A DNA stretch of 49,921 bases, taken from Candidatus Woesearchaeota archaeon (GTDB lineage: Archaea; Nanobdellota; Nanobdellia; SCGC-AAA011-G17; GW2011-AR18). The notes beneath the pieces were generated by a model. That model was given only the letters and a program-made list of their open reading frames with translations, was not told where the DNA came from and made no database searches. Numbering within the stretch: the first letter of the stretch is position 1; each line of letters starts with the position of its first letter. Below are positions 32,889 to 41,092 of the stretch, piece by piece. The DNA lies in contig JAGVZM010000020.1 of the NCBI GenBank assembly GCA_018302545.1, positions 1 through 49,921 of the forward strand, given 5' to 3'. Made by a program: the position numbers and the translations under genes.

Positions 32889-33416
32889 ATGAAAATAGAA
32901 AAGAGAAACATAATATTAATCTTCTTTGCACTAGGTATACTATTAAATTCTCTAATGGTTTATGCACATGGTGAAGAAACATTTGCACAAGCAGAGGAAT
33001 TAATTAAACAAAGGATAGATTGTAATAATCTAACAACTGATCAATTAGAAATAATAGGCGAATACTATATGGAGCAAATGCATCCTGGAGAATTGCATGA
33101 AATTATGGATAGGATGATGGGTGGAGAAGGCTCTGAAAGTCTAAAACAAGCCCATATAAATATGGGTAATTCTTTTTATTGTGGAGAACACCAGTTTTTA
33201 TCTTCTAACATGATGAATATTATGATGAGTAGAAATAATCAATTTAGAGGGGGTATGATGAATATGATGGGTTATGGAACTTCTTATGGATTGTATAGTG
33301 GAGCTTGGATGATTCTATGGTGGATAATTGGAACCGCTTTAATTGCATTTATCTTTGGTATAATTTTTTGGTGGACTTATAATCTAATTGTAAAGAACAA
33401 TAGGCGAAGTAAATGA
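32889..33416 (+). CDS. Met-rich membrane protein, probable copper binder
   Basis: The 175-residue protein has a signal peptide (ending VYAHG), a mature part with a conserved ECxx-type region (DCNNLTTDQLEIIGEYYMEQ, MHPGELHEIMDRMMGGEG and SFYCGEH), and dense Met clusters (SSNMMNIMMSRNN and FRGGMMNMMGYG). It ends in a C-terminal membrane helix (WMILWWIIGTALIAFIFGII). Met clusters and Cys/His of this kind bind Cu(I) outside the cell. The gene has its own promoter with a dyad just upstream and overlaps the next gene by 4 bp. Confidence 0.7.
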   Translation: MKIEKRNIILIFFALGILLNSLMVYAHGEETFAQAEELIKQRIDCNNLTTDQLEIIGEYYMEQMHPGELHEIMDRMMGGEGSESLKQAHINMGNSFYCGEHQFLSSNMMNIMMSRNNQFRGGMMNMMGYGTSYGLYSGAWMILWWIIGTALIAFIFGIIFWWTYNLIVKNNRRSK

Positions 33417-35104
33417 AAGAACTAAAATTACATGTATCTGGAATGCACTGTGCAAGCTGCGAAGTTATTATTGAAAGAAAATTAAAGAAAGTTCCAAATG
33501 TCAAAAAAGTCAAAGTTAGTAGGGCTAAAGAAGAAGTAAAGATATCTTATTCAGATAAGATTAACATAGAAGATTTACAAAAAGTTATTTCTCCTCATGG
33601 ATATAATTTATCACAAAATAAAGTTAAAAATAAGATAGATAAAAAGATCTATATTGAGATAGCAGCAACACTGGTAATTATTCTAGGGATATATCTATTA
33701 TTAAGTTATTTTGATATTCTTCCAAAGAGTTTTTCTGTAACAGATAATATGAGTTATGGATTTATCTTTATATTAGGTTTAATTGCTGCAACATCTACAT
33801 GTTTAGCAGTTGCAGGAGGCTTATTGCTTGCAGTTGCTAATAAATTCAATAAAGAAAATCCAAATTTAACAGGATGGCAAAAATTCAAGCCTCATATGTA
33901 CTTTAATCTTGGAAGAATAATTGGTTACGTTATATTGGGTGGTTTAATAGGTTTATTAGGATCAATATTAACATTATCTCCAAGAGTAACAGGAATAATA
34001 ACTATCTTAGCAAGTTTATTAATGATTTTAATTGGAATTCAGTTATTAGGAATATTTCCTTTCTTAAATAAAATTCAATTTAAAATGCCCAAATTTATAG
34101 CACATAGAATTTACGATGCAAGTTCAAATAAAAAATCAAAATCAACAAAACTAAAGTCCTTTTTATTTGGTGCTTCTACATTTTTCCTACCTTGTGGATT
34201 TACCCAAGCATTACAGCTATATGTTCTGAGTCAAGGTTCATTTACTGTTGGTACTTTAACAATGCTTGCATTTTCATTAGGAACATTACCCTCTTTAGTA
34301 TCAGTTGGAGCATTATCTAGTTTCTTAAAAGGAAATCTGCAAAGAAGGTTTATAACATTTTCAGCTATAGTTGTAATACTTCTTGGTTTATTCAACATTC
34401 CAAATGGTTTTGGATTAACTGGTATAAATATAGGTTCTATTAATTCAAATCCTACAGGTTTAATAGATAATAATGTAAATATTATTGATGGAAAACAAAT
34501 AATTGATATGAAAATAGTAGGTCTAGATTACGCTCCTTCAAACTTTAAGATAATTAAAGGAATTCCTGTAGAATGGCGCATAGATGGAACTCAAGCACAA
34601 GGTTGTGCACAAGTAATTACCTCTCCCAAAATAGGTGTTACAGAATATTTGCCAAGAGACAAAATAAAAACAATTACATTTACACCAACGGAATTAGGCA
34701 AAATTCCTTTTTCTTGTACTATGGGTATGACTACATATGGAGCAGGTTTTGAAGTAATAGAGAATAATATAGGTCTTGAATCAGATAGTTTAAACCTTGA
34801 AAATAATAATGAGATTTGTGATCCTGAATCTTGTGAGGTTCAAAAGCTAAAGATGGAAGTTTCAAGAGAAAGTGGATTTGCTCCAAATTTATTCTTAATT
34901 AAAAAAGATATACCTGTTGAACTTGAAATAGATACAAAATTAGTAATGGGAGGATGTATGTCTACATTAGTTATTCCAGATTATGACATTGCCCATAAAT
35001 TAGATTTAGGTAAGACTGTATTAAGATTTATTCCTAAAAAAGTTGGAAGATCAATATTCACATGTAGTATGGGCAGTAAAATAGGAGAGTTCATAATTGA
35101 ATAA
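33413..35104 (+). CDS. HMA-TauE/DsbD-cupredoxin fusion, copper transport
   Basis: The 563-residue protein joins four modules: an N-terminal heavy-metal-associated domain with GMHCASC (residues 9-15), a six-helix TauE/SafE or DsbD-like membrane region (about 80-335, with CLAVAGG and FLPCGFTQ positions typical of COG2836), and two tandem cupredoxin domains (about 365-445 and 478-563), each with a GC...C(T/S)MG metal site as in the lipoprotein at 29086. The design suggests passing Cu from the cytosolic HMA domain through the membrane part to the outer cupredoxins. It starts within the previous gene by 4 bp and ends 1 nt into the next. Confidence 0.8.
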   Translation: MKELKLHVSGMHCASCEVIIERKLKKVPNVKKVKVSRAKEEVKISYSDKINIEDLQKVISPHGYNLSQNKVKNKIDKKIYIEIAATLVIILGIYLLLSYFDILPKSFSVTDNMSYGFIFILGLIAATSTCLAVAGGLLLAVANKFNKENPNLTGWQKFKPHMYFNLGRIIGYVILGGLIGLLGSILTLSPRVTGIITILASLLMILIGIQLLGIFPFLNKIQFKMPKFIAHRIYDASSNKKSKSTKLKSFLFGASTFFLPCGFTQALQLYVLSQGSFTVGTLTMLAFSLGTLPSLVSVGALSSFLKGNLQRRFITFSAIVVILLGLFNIPNGFGLTGINIGSINSNPTGLIDNNVNIIDGKQIIDMKIVGLDYAPSNFKIIKGIPVEWRIDGTQAQGCAQVITSPKIGVTEYLPRDKIKTITFTPTELGKIPFSCTMGMTTYGAGFEVIENNIGLESDSLNLENNNEICDPESCEVQKLKMEVSRESGFAPNLFLIKKDIPVELEIDTKLVMGGCMSTLVIPDYDIAHKLDLGKTVLRFIPKKVGRSIFTCSMGSKIGEFIIE

Positions 35105-35601
35105 TGAAAACAAAATCAAAAATTATTCTAGCAGTAATATTCTTAGCCTTAATATCAATAATAGTTTATTCAATTCTAAAGAATAATCAAGAGGTTATAT
35201 TTAATAACCAAGTTATTCCAAAAGGAAATACACATTGGCATCCAAATATAAAGATTATAATTAATAATCAATCTATAACTATACCAAATAATATTGGGGT
35301 TGGGACAGGGAAAATTATAGATCTCCCTTTAAGTGGAATGGGTATGTCACCAACACATACTCATGAATCTGATGGAACTATTCATATAGAAAATAAAAAT
35401 CCAAGCTTAAAACCAGAAACATTAACCTTAGGTTATTTTTTTGATGTATGGGATAAAAGGTTTGACCAAAATTGTATATTTGATTATTGTAGCAATAACG
35501 GAACTTTAAAAATGTATGTTAATGAAAAAGAAAATTTTGAGTTTAGAGACTATATCATGCATGATAAAGATAAAATAATAATTGAATATTCAAGCAATTA
35601 A
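35104..35601 (+). CDS. Membrane-anchored His-rich protein
   Basis: The 165-residue protein has an N-terminal membrane anchor (about 6-24) and an outside domain with two His clusters, THWHPNIKI and SPTHTHESDGTIHIE, plus C-terminal CIFDYC and MHDKDKIII. The arrangement matches a small archaeal family of HWHPxI and HTHxxDGxIHxE proteins. The function is unpublished as far as can be recalled, but the clustered His, two Cys and position argue for metal binding. It overlaps the preceding gene by one base (TAATG). Confidence 0.65.
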   Translation: MKTKSKIILAVIFLALISIIVYSILKNNQEVIFNNQVIPKGNTHWHPNIKIIINNQSITIPNNIGVGTGKIIDLPLSGMGMSPTHTHESDGTIHIENKNPSLKPETLTLGYFFDVWDKRFDQNCIFDYCSNNGTLKMYVNEKENFEFRDYIMHDKDKIIIEYSSN

Positions 35602-35620
35602 GTTACTTCAGGATAGAAAT

Positions 35621-35663
35621 CTTTAAATAGATGAATATAATTTCATATGAATATGAATTCATC
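35621..35663. promoter_or_regulatory. ArsR operator with TATA box
   Basis: A TATA box CTTTAAATAG (35621-35630) is followed by concentric dyads centred at 35646/35647: outer arms GATGAAT (35630-35636) and ATTCATC (35657-35663), inner palindrome TTCATATGAA (35642-35651). The start codon ATG (35647) lies in the centre, so a bound repressor would cover the transcription start of this leaderless gene. This AT-rich dyad form is typical of ArsR/SmtB sites. Confidence 0.65.
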
Positions 35664-35967
35664 TAATACATTCGGGGCATATAAGCTTTTCTTCGCTACT
35701 TTAGCAAATGATAGTAGATTAACAATATTAGGTATTATAAGAAAAGAACCTAAAAATTTAAGTGAAATATGTAAGATTACAGGTTTTGAGCAAAGCATGG
35801 TTTCTCACAATATGAAACTTTTAGAATACCACGGAATGGTTTTCGTTGAAAAAAAAGGTAAATTCAAGTATTATTCATTAAATAAGAATACAATCAAGCC
35901 TTTACTAGATTTAATTGATCAACACACAAACAAATATTGCTGTAAGATTTTAGAAGGCAAAAGATGA
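35647..35967 (+). CDS. ArsR-family transcriptional repressor
   Basis: The 106-residue protein has the ArsR winged helix: YKLFFATLANDSRLTILGII, NLSEICKITGFEQSMVSHNM, KLLEYHGMVFVEKKGKFKYY and SLNKNTIKPLLDLIDQH. C25-type sites are absent; instead Cys in LSEICKI and the C-terminal HTNKYCCKILEG offer metal ligands (His, Cys-Cys). It probably releases DNA on binding Cu(I) or a similar ion and so induces itself, the CopZ-like chaperone and CopA downstream. Its promoter carries a 34-bp dyad over the start codon. Confidence 0.85.
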   Translation: MNMNSSNTFGAYKLFFATLANDSRLTILGIIRKEPKNLSEICKITGFEQSMVSHNMKLLEYHGMVFVEKKGKFKYYSLNKNTIKPLLDLIDQHTNKYCCKILEGKR

Positions 35968-35977
35968 GGTGGTTAAA

Positions 35978-36181
35978 ATGGAAACAAAACTAAAAATAAA
36001 AGGAACACATTGTAATTCATGTAAAATCTTAATTGAAGATGTCTGCTCTGAATTTCCAGAAATTAAATCTTCAAACATGGATCTAAAAAAAGAAGAATTA
36101 ACAATAATTCATGATAAAAAAGTAGATGTTAAAAAATTAAAAAAAGAAATTGAGTCTTTAGGAGATTATAAAGTAGAATGA
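35978..36181 (+). CDS. CopZ-like copper chaperone (HMA domain)
   Basis: From the ATG at 35978, preceded by GAGGTGG at 35966-35972, the product is a 67-residue HMA domain with the ligand motif GTHCNSCK (Cys pair near residues 11-14) and the beta-alpha-beta order ([51 protein letters not shown]). The usual Met of GMTCxxC is Thr here. An upstream GTG (35969) would only add three residues and remove the ribosome site. It overlaps the CopA gene by 4 bp, fitting a donor of Cu(I) to CopA. Confidence 0.8.
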   Translation: METKLKIKGTHCNSCKILIEDVCSEFPEIKSSNMDLKKEELTIIHDKKVDVKKLKKEIESLGDYKVE

Positions 36182-38376
36182 AAAAAACAACACTAAACAT
36201 AACTGGAATGCATTGTGCTAGTTGTGCAACTATAATAAGTAAGGGTTTATTAAAATCAGAAGGAGTAAAGGAAGCAAGTGTGAACTTCTCAACTACAAAA
36301 GCAACAATAGAATTTGAGGAAAATTTAACAAATGAAAATAAATTAATTGAAATTGTAAAATCTAAAGGCTATGGGGCTTACTTATCAGAAGGGTTAAACC
36401 CAGAAGAAGAAACTAAAAAAAGAAATTTAGAAATTAAAAAATTAAAAGACCTATTTTTCCTTAGTGTCTGTCTATCTTTACCTGCTTTGATAATAGGAAT
36501 GTTATTTATGAAAGATGGTTTAGTTTATACTGGATACGAATTAGAATTTGGCAAATATTTCTTGTGGATATTATCAACACCTGTTCAGTTTTATGTAGGT
36601 TCTGGTTTCTATAAGGGGGCATGGTCAGCATTAAAAAATAAAAGTGCTAATATGGATTCTTTGATAGCTTTAGGAACTAGTGCAGCATATTTTTATAGTG
36701 TTTATGCAATATTATTCAATTTAGAAGCGCAATATTTTGAAATTTCTGCTGTTTTAATAACATTAGTAATAATGGGGAAATTATTAGAAGCAATAGCGAA
36801 AGGAAAGACAAGTGAAGCAATTCAAAAATTAATGGGATTATCACCAAAGATAGCAATAGTAATAAGAGATAACCAAGAGATTAAGATCTCTGTAGAAGAA
36901 GTTAAAGTAGGAGACATTATCTTAGTTAAACCTGGAGAAAAAATACCTGTTGATGGAGTTGTGATTTCTGGAAATTCTTCTGTAGATGAAAGTATGATCA
37001 CCGGAGAGAGTATTCCTGTAGAAAAAATGAAAGATTCTTTAGTTACTGGAGGAACAATAAACAAACACGGAAGCTTCAAATTTAAGACAACAAAAATAGG
37101 AAAAGATACTATGCTTTCTAATATAATAAAATTGATAGAAGAAGCTCAAGGAAGAAAAGCACCAATTCAAAGATTTGCAGATATAATCTCCTCCTATTTT
37201 GTTCCAGTAGTTATATTAATATCTGTTATAACTTTTATAATTTGGTATTTTTTTGCTTCGCAAATATTATCCTTTGCTCTTTTGACTGCAGTAGCTGTTT
37301 TAGTAATAGCCTGCCCATGTGCTCTAGGATTAGCAACCCCTACTGCTATCATGGTTGGAACAGGGAAGGGAGCTAAAAATGGGATATTAATAAAGGGAGG
37401 AGACATCTTAGAAAAAACACACAAAATAAAGCAGGTTATATTCGATAAAACAGGAACATTAACTAAAGGAAAACCAGAAGTTACAGATATTATACTTTTA
37501 AATAAATTATCAGAAAAAGAAATTCTAACTATTGCTGCAAGTATAGAAAGAGAATCTGAACACCCATTAGCAGAAGCAATAGTAAAACATGCAGAAAATC
37601 AAAACTTAAAATTGAATAATATCTCAAAATTTAAAGCAATCCCAGGTCATGGAATCACAGCAAAGATAGGAACAAAACAATATTTATTAGGAAATGAAAA
37701 ATTAATCAGAGATAATAAACTAAAGTTTAATTCTTTAGAAAAACTCCATGAATTAGAAGAACAAGGTAAAACTGTAATGATCTTAGCTTCAGATAAACAA
37801 GTTCTTGGTTTAATTGCAGTTGCAGATACAATAAAAGAAACTTCAATAGAAGCAGTAAAAAGATTACATAATATAGGTTTAGAAGTTTATATGATAACAG
37901 GAGACAATCAAAGAACAGCTAATGCAATAGCAAAACAATTAGGAATTAAAAATGTTTTTGCAGAAGTTCTTCCAGAAGATAAAGCAAATTATGTAAAAAA
38001 ATTACAAGAAAAAGGTGTTGTAGCAATGATTGGTGACGGAGTAAATGATGCTCCTGCTTTAGCTCAAGCTGATGTAGGTATAGCAATGGGTTCTGGAACT
38101 GATGTAGCAATGGAAACTGGAGACATAGTTTTAGTAAAAAATGATTTACTAGATATTTCAAAATCAATTAAGTTAAGCAAAATGACTATCTCAAAAATAA
38201 AACAGAATATGTTCTGGGCTTTAATTTATAATGTTTTAGGAATTCCAATTGCAGCAGGAATACTTTATCCATTTACAGGGTGGTTATTAAGCCCAATAAT
38301 AGCAGGAGGAGCAATGGCTTTAAGTTCTGTTAGTGTTGTAACCAACTCTTTATTATTAAAGATGAAGAGGTTATAA
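36178..38376 (+). CDS. copA: Cu(I)-translocating P1B-type ATPase
   Basis: The 732-residue pump exports Cu(I) from the cytosol. It has one N-terminal HMA domain (GMHCASC at 10-16), the eight-helix P1B layout and the transport motif CPC (C379-P380-C381). The phosphorylated D423 lies in DKTGTLTKG, the P1B-specific SEHP motif is at H462-P463, TGDN and GDGVND (619-624) form the hinge, and actuator TGES is in [13 protein letters not shown]. The C-terminal membrane pair YNVLGIP and MALSSVSVV with Met is the pattern of the Cu(I) subgroup (P1B-1). It is translationally coupled to the chaperone gene. Confidence 0.95.
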   Translation: MKKTTLNITGMHCASCATIISKGLLKSEGVKEASVNFSTTKATIEFEENLTNENKLIEIVKSKGYGAYLSEGLNPEEETKKRNLEIKKLKDLFFLSVCLSLPALIIGMLFMKDGLVYTGYELEFGKYFLWILSTPVQFYVGSGFYKGAWSALKNKSANMDSLIALGTSAAYFYSVYAILFNLEAQYFEISAVLITLVIMGKLLEAIAKGKTSEAIQKLMGLSPKIAIVIRDNQEIKISVEEVKVGDIILVKPGEKIPVDGVVISGNSSVDESMITGESIPVEKMKDSLVTGGTINKHGSFKFKTTKIGKDTMLSNIIKLIEEAQGRKAPIQRFADIISSYFVPVVILISVITFIIWYFFASQILSFALLTAVAVLVIACPCALGLATPTAIMVGTGKGAKNGILIKGGDILEKTHKIKQVIFDKTGTLTKGKPEVTDIILLNKLSEKEILTIAASIERESEHPLAEAIVKHAENQNLKLNNISKFKAIPGHGITAKIGTKQYLLGNEKLIRDNKLKFNSLEKLHELEEQGKTVMILASDKQVLGLIAVADTIKETSIEAVKRLHNIGLEVYMITGDNQRTANAIAKQLGIKNVFAEVLPEDKANYVKKLQEKGVVAMIGDGVNDAPALAQADVGIAMGSGTDVAMETGDIVLVKNDLLDISKSIKLSKMTISKIKQNMFWALIYNVLGIPIAAGILYPFTGWLLSPIIAGGAMALSSVSVVTNSLLLKMKRL

Positions 38377-38838
38377 ATGGATAAAAAAGAGTTCATTAAA
38401 AAAACAAAAGTAATTTTTAAAAAAGGAATCTTGGTTTTTTTATTTAGTTTCTTCTTAAATTTTTTTTGGGAATCTATTCATGCAGTATTATTTTATGAAG
38501 GACATTCTTCTTATTACTCCTCTTATTTTATAAAAATGATTAGTTATGCTTCAACTATAGATGCATTATTAATCTTTATTATATTCTCTTTAGGCTGTTT
38601 ATTTTTTGGAAAAACTTGTTGGTTAGAAAATTATAAGTTTAGAGAAGCATTATTTACTATAATATTAGGAATACTTATTGCAGCAATAATTGAAACAAAA
38701 GCATTAATTCTTAATCAATGGAGTTATAATGAAATTATGCCAACAATATTAGGAATAGGTTTAAGCCCATTAATACAACTTGCAATTACAGGAGTTTTAA
38801 GTATATTTTTAACTTCAAAATTATATCAAATAAAATAA
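38377..38838 (+). CDS. Small membrane protein at end of copper operon
   Basis: The 153-residue product has four hydrophobic helices (about 15-38, 60-78, 88-106, 125-147). Notable is LNFFWESIHAVLFYEGHSSYY after the first helix, with two His, and CLFFGKTCW near the second, with two Cys. No family name is known. It starts directly after the CopA stop, so it belongs to the operon and may assist metal export. The 140 bp that follow (38839-38979) hold no gene that can be supported. Confidence 0.5.
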   Translation: MDKKEFIKKTKVIFKKGILVFLFSFFLNFFWESIHAVLFYEGHSSYYSSYFIKMISYASTIDALLIFIIFSLGCLFFGKTCWLENYKFREALFTIILGILIAAIIETKALILNQWSYNEIMPTILGIGLSPLIQLAITGVLSIFLTSKLYQIK

Positions 38839-38979
38839 TTTGAAACATTAGATGTGAATGGCAAAGAAAGATCTACATCTATCATATTGTACTAAGAGGT
38901 GATAACAACTAGAGAATTAAATATTTGAGATACTCTCTCATAAAGATTCACAGAGATTCTGCGGATTCAAGTATGAAAA

Positions 38980-39092
38980 TGCGGGAGACAGGATTCGAAC
39001 CTGCGAAGACCTAAGTCACCAGGGCCTAAACTTAGCCACCCTCTAAAAATATTAAAGAGTTCTGGCCCATTTGTCCGCTCTGGCACCCCCGC
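38980..39092 (-). tRNA. tRNA-Leu (anticodon UAG) with intron
   Basis: Read on the minus strand: acceptor GCGGGGG/CTCCCGC, TG, D-arm CCA...TGG, G26, anticodon stem CCAG+G / CCTGG, loop TTTAGGC with anticodon TAG, long variable arm GAC-TTAG-GTC typical of Leu, T-arm GCAGG TTCGAAT CCTGT, and discriminator A. The cloverleaf only closes if a 30-nt intron (39032-39061) is removed between positions 30 and 31, inside the anticodon stem. CCA is not encoded. The 5' half overlaps the frameshifted LAGLIDADG reading frame. Confidence 0.88.
39032..39061 (-). other. tRNA-Leu intron with BHB motif, position 30/31
   Basis: The 30-nt intron runs AACTC to GCTAA on the minus strand. The splice motif is well formed: intron helix ACTCTTT/AGAGGGT (7 pairs with G-U), 3-nt bulge AG|A, central 4-bp helix GGCC/GGCT, and 3-nt bulge AA|G, each cut after the second bulge base. 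The outer exon helix is weak (relaxed form). Archaeal introns most often lie at 37/38, so this site is non-canonical. Confidence 0.8.
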
Positions 39093-39744
39093 AAAAGAAG
39101 ATCAATATACTCCTTTTTAAAAGATAGGCCATAGTATTCCTTTTTATATTTTTGGTATAGCCATTTATCTCTAAAAGTGTCTATTCCACAAGATCCAAAT
39201 AAATTTATTAATCCAACCCACAGATTTCTGCTAGCAGTAGATAATCCAAAACCCTTTTTCTCCTACCTCCTTCTGTAGCCATGATGCCCAATAAAAAAGC
39301 AGATTTTATCTTTTTATTTGAATTGAAAATTAGTTTTGGAACCACAACAATATCACTCTTTTTACCAAAAGGAATTTCAAAAACCTTATTTAGCAGAAAA
39401 TAAATTGCTTTACTATCAATGTAGATGGCATATGTTTGTTTTCTCCCATTTCTTTTTATCTGACGTACATTAAAACTTCTATCAAATAATCCTAAACAGA
39501 TTTTATTTATATAATTAAGCAGAACCAAATTAGACAGTTCGATGGAAATTTGATATTTACCTTTTTTAAGATGCCCATCTCCTATTATACAAGCTACGAA
39601 GAAACTTAACTTTTGCTCTAAATCTAAGGGAATCTTAGTTTCTTTGCTTGGACCAAATTTAGCTTTTACAATAATAGAAGATCTCTCAATATTAATTTTC
39701 TTTAAACTTTCTTGAGATTTTAATACTTCCTTTTTAATATTCAT
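39032..39744 (-). pseudogene. Frameshifted LAGLIDADG homing endonuclease
   Basis: From the ATG at 39744 the first 155 or so codons encode a LAGLIDADG nuclease: first motif LSFFVACIIGDGHLKK, IELSNLVLLNYINKI, RNGRKQTYAIYIDS, VFEIPFGKKSDIVVVPKLIF and second motif SAFLLGIMATEGGRRKR. There the frame goes to a premature stop at 39208, but after a one-base shift in the AAAAAGGG run (about 39252-39259) it continues GFGLSTASRNLWVGLINLFG, IDTFRDKWLYQKYKKEYYGL and SFKKEYIDLL, the usual C-terminus. This second frame has no stop until TAA at 39032-39034, the last three bases of the tRNA intron. It is a decayed gene or a sequencing indel. Confidence 0.8.
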
Positions 39745-39800
39745 AAATTAAATAAGTGCCTACTATTTTTAGATAATATTAAAGAATTTCCGAAAATTTT

Positions 39801-40037
39801 TCAAGAATATTCAACTTTATCAATATCTAAAAGCATGGTTTCTATTAATCTATCTGATTTAACTTTATCTCCAGAAATCTCTGCTTTAATAGCTTGTTCA
39901 GCTTTAACATAATCCATCTCTATTTCATTAAACAATTCCATTACAAATTCTAAACCTTTCCTACGCAAAGTAACATTATCAGAATTTAAAATCATACTCA
40001 AAACAGCCTTTGCTTCAACTAATACTACATTATTCAT
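39801..40037 (-). CDS. Hypothetical protein in Lsm-L37e operon
   Basis: This 78-residue, wholly helical, acidic protein includes VVLVEAKAVLSMILNSDNVT, GLEFVMELFNEIEMDYVKAE and DRLIETMLLDIDKVEYS. No family was recognised. Its start overlaps the L37e stop by 4 bp, so it is translated with the Lsm-L37e pair and may have a role linked to RNA or ribosomes; this is inferred from position only. Confidence 0.5.
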   Translation of the reverse strand: MNNVVLVEAKAVLSMILNSDNVTLRRKGLEFVMELFNEIEMDYVKAEQAIKAEISGDKVKSDRLIETMLLDIDKVEYS

Positions 40038-40228
40038 TTTCTTCTTATTGTCTTACCTCCTCTTTTTGTCTGCCAATTATATCTTCTTAATTTTGCAGTT
40101 TCTCCATATCCGCATGAAGCACATTTTTTATTTCTAACACTATAACTCCTTTTTCCGCATCTTCTACATCTTTGTACTAAGTTACTCTTTCCACTCTTCT
40201 TACCCATAGATGCAGTTCCTTTTGTCAT
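40034..40228 (-). CDS. rpl37e: Ribosomal protein L37e
   Basis: The 64-residue zinc-finger protein of the large subunit begins MTKGTASMGKKSGKS, the standard archaeal/eukaryotic L37e start. It has four zinc ligands in CRRCGKRSY and CASCGYG (two CxxC pairs), then the basic tail AKLRRYNWQTKRGGKTIRRK. The length and start match the family. It lies 13 nt downstream of the Lsm gene, an arrangement seen in many archaea. Confidence 0.95.
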   Translation of the reverse strand: MTKGTASMGKKSGKSNLVQRCRRCGKRSYSVRNKKCASCGYGETAKLRRYNWQTKRGGKTIRRK

Positions 40229-40241
40229 AGGTATACCTCAA

Positions 40242-40463
40242 TTAAGCAGTTGAAATAAATATTATTGTATCTCCCCTTATGAAGATTGTACCTAGTTTCC
40301 TAGTAACAACATTATCAACCTTCTCATCACAATTATCTAGAACCATATTAACATGTTGGTCAAAACTTCTTAAAAGCCCGACAAACTGTTTACCGCTCTT
40401 TAATTCTACTATTACGCCTTTTCCCTTTGCTTGGTTTAATGTATCAAATGGTCTTGCTTCCAT
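40242..40463 (-). CDS. Sm-like RNA-binding protein (Lsm)
   Basis: From the ATG at 40463 the protein has 73 residues and is a single Sm fold: RPFDTLNQAKGKGVIVELKS, GKQFVGLLRSFDQHVNMVLD (Sm1, with the RNA-contacting Asp/His and Asn), and LGTIFIRGDTIIFIS (Sm2 with the IRGxxI pattern). It should form a heptameric ring that binds U-rich RNA. A TTG four codons upstream is unlikely because the TATA box (ATTTAAATAG) lies about 25 nt from the ATG and only 10 nt from the TTG. It heads the Lsm-L37e operon. Confidence 0.93.
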   Translation of the reverse strand: MEARPFDTLNQAKGKGVIVELKSGKQFVGLLRSFDQHVNMVLDNCDEKVDNVVTRKLGTIFIRGDTIIFISTA

Positions 40464-40507
40464 AAATTCTGCCAACCCCCGGACTATTTAAATCTTGCTA
40501 AAAATCC

Positions 40508-40635
40508 GGGGTTGGTGCGAAACTAAAATTTTAATCAGAAGTCTTGCTCAAAAAGTAAAGAAAATGCCCTCATATTAATTAATTTGTTGTTTGTCTCCAT
40601 AGACTAATTATATTGTACTATCTCGCACCAACCCC
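40508..40635. ncRNA. Candidate structured RNA between Lsm and S8e
   Basis: The element is closed by a perfect 13-bp stem, GGGGTTGGTGCGA (40508-40520) with TCGCACCAACCCC (40623-40635). Inside are AGTCT (40540-40544)/AGACT (40601-40605) and TAAT/ATTA (40532-40535/40607-40610). On the plus strand a TATA box TATTTAAAT at 40485-40493 lies the right distance upstream. On the minus strand TTTATATAA (40650-40658) and a terminal T-run (ATTTTT after CCCCGG) also fit, so the direction is undecided. A further inverted repeat, CCAACCCCCGGA (40472-40483)/TCCGGGGTTGG (40505-40515), flanks the Lsm TATA box. No known RNA class was recognised. Confidence 0.55.
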
Positions 40636-40681
40636 TAAAAATCCAAAAATTATATAAACACTCCAAATCCACAACCAAAAC

Positions 40682-41062
40682 ATGGTAGTATATCAAAAAC
40701 GTTCAAGAAGAAAAGTATCTGGGGGAAGATATATCTCTTCAGAGAAAAAAAGACTAGCAAATATGGGATCATTACCTACATTAACTAAAGTTGGAGAAAC
40801 AAAAATAAAGCAGAAAAGAGAGATTGGTGGAAACTTAAAGAGCGTATTATTATCTGCTAATAAAGTAAATGTAATTGACCCAAAAACAAAAAAGGGTAAA
40901 GTAATTGAAATTTCTAAAGTAATTGAAAGTCCAGCAAATAGACACTTCATTAGAAGGAATATAATAACAAAAGGAAGTGTAGTAGAAACAAAATTAGGAA
41001 AAGTAAAAATAACTTCAAGACCCGGTCAAGAAGGAACTTTAAATGGCGTTTTAATTCAATAA
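40682..41062 (+). CDS. rps8e: Ribosomal protein S8e
   Basis: The 126-residue small-subunit protein opens MVVYQKRSRRKVSGGRYISS, with the S8e/NSA2 family signature (S-x-R-K-x-S-G-G), then GSLPTLTKVGETKIKQKREI and GGNLKSVLLSANKVNVIDP. The ending SPANRHFIRRNIITKGSVVE and GKVKITSRPGQEGTLNGVLI is as in archaeal homologues. The length fits. A TATA box TTATATAAAC (40650-40659) lies about 25 nt upstream, so it is leaderless. Confidence 0.95.
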   Translation: MVVYQKRSRRKVSGGRYISSEKKRLANMGSLPTLTKVGETKIKQKREIGGNLKSVLLSANKVNVIDPKTKKGKVIEISKVIESPANRHFIRRNIITKGSVVETKLGKVKITSRPGQEGTLNGVLIQ

Positions 41063-41092
41063 ACTTTTAAAATTTTCTTAAATATGTAACTT

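Noticed and set aside
39208-39250. C-terminal residues VLDYLLLAEICGLD of the nuclease as a real protein end
   Set aside because: The homologous C-terminus (GLSTASRNLW onward) continues in another frame, so this tail is a product of the frameshift.
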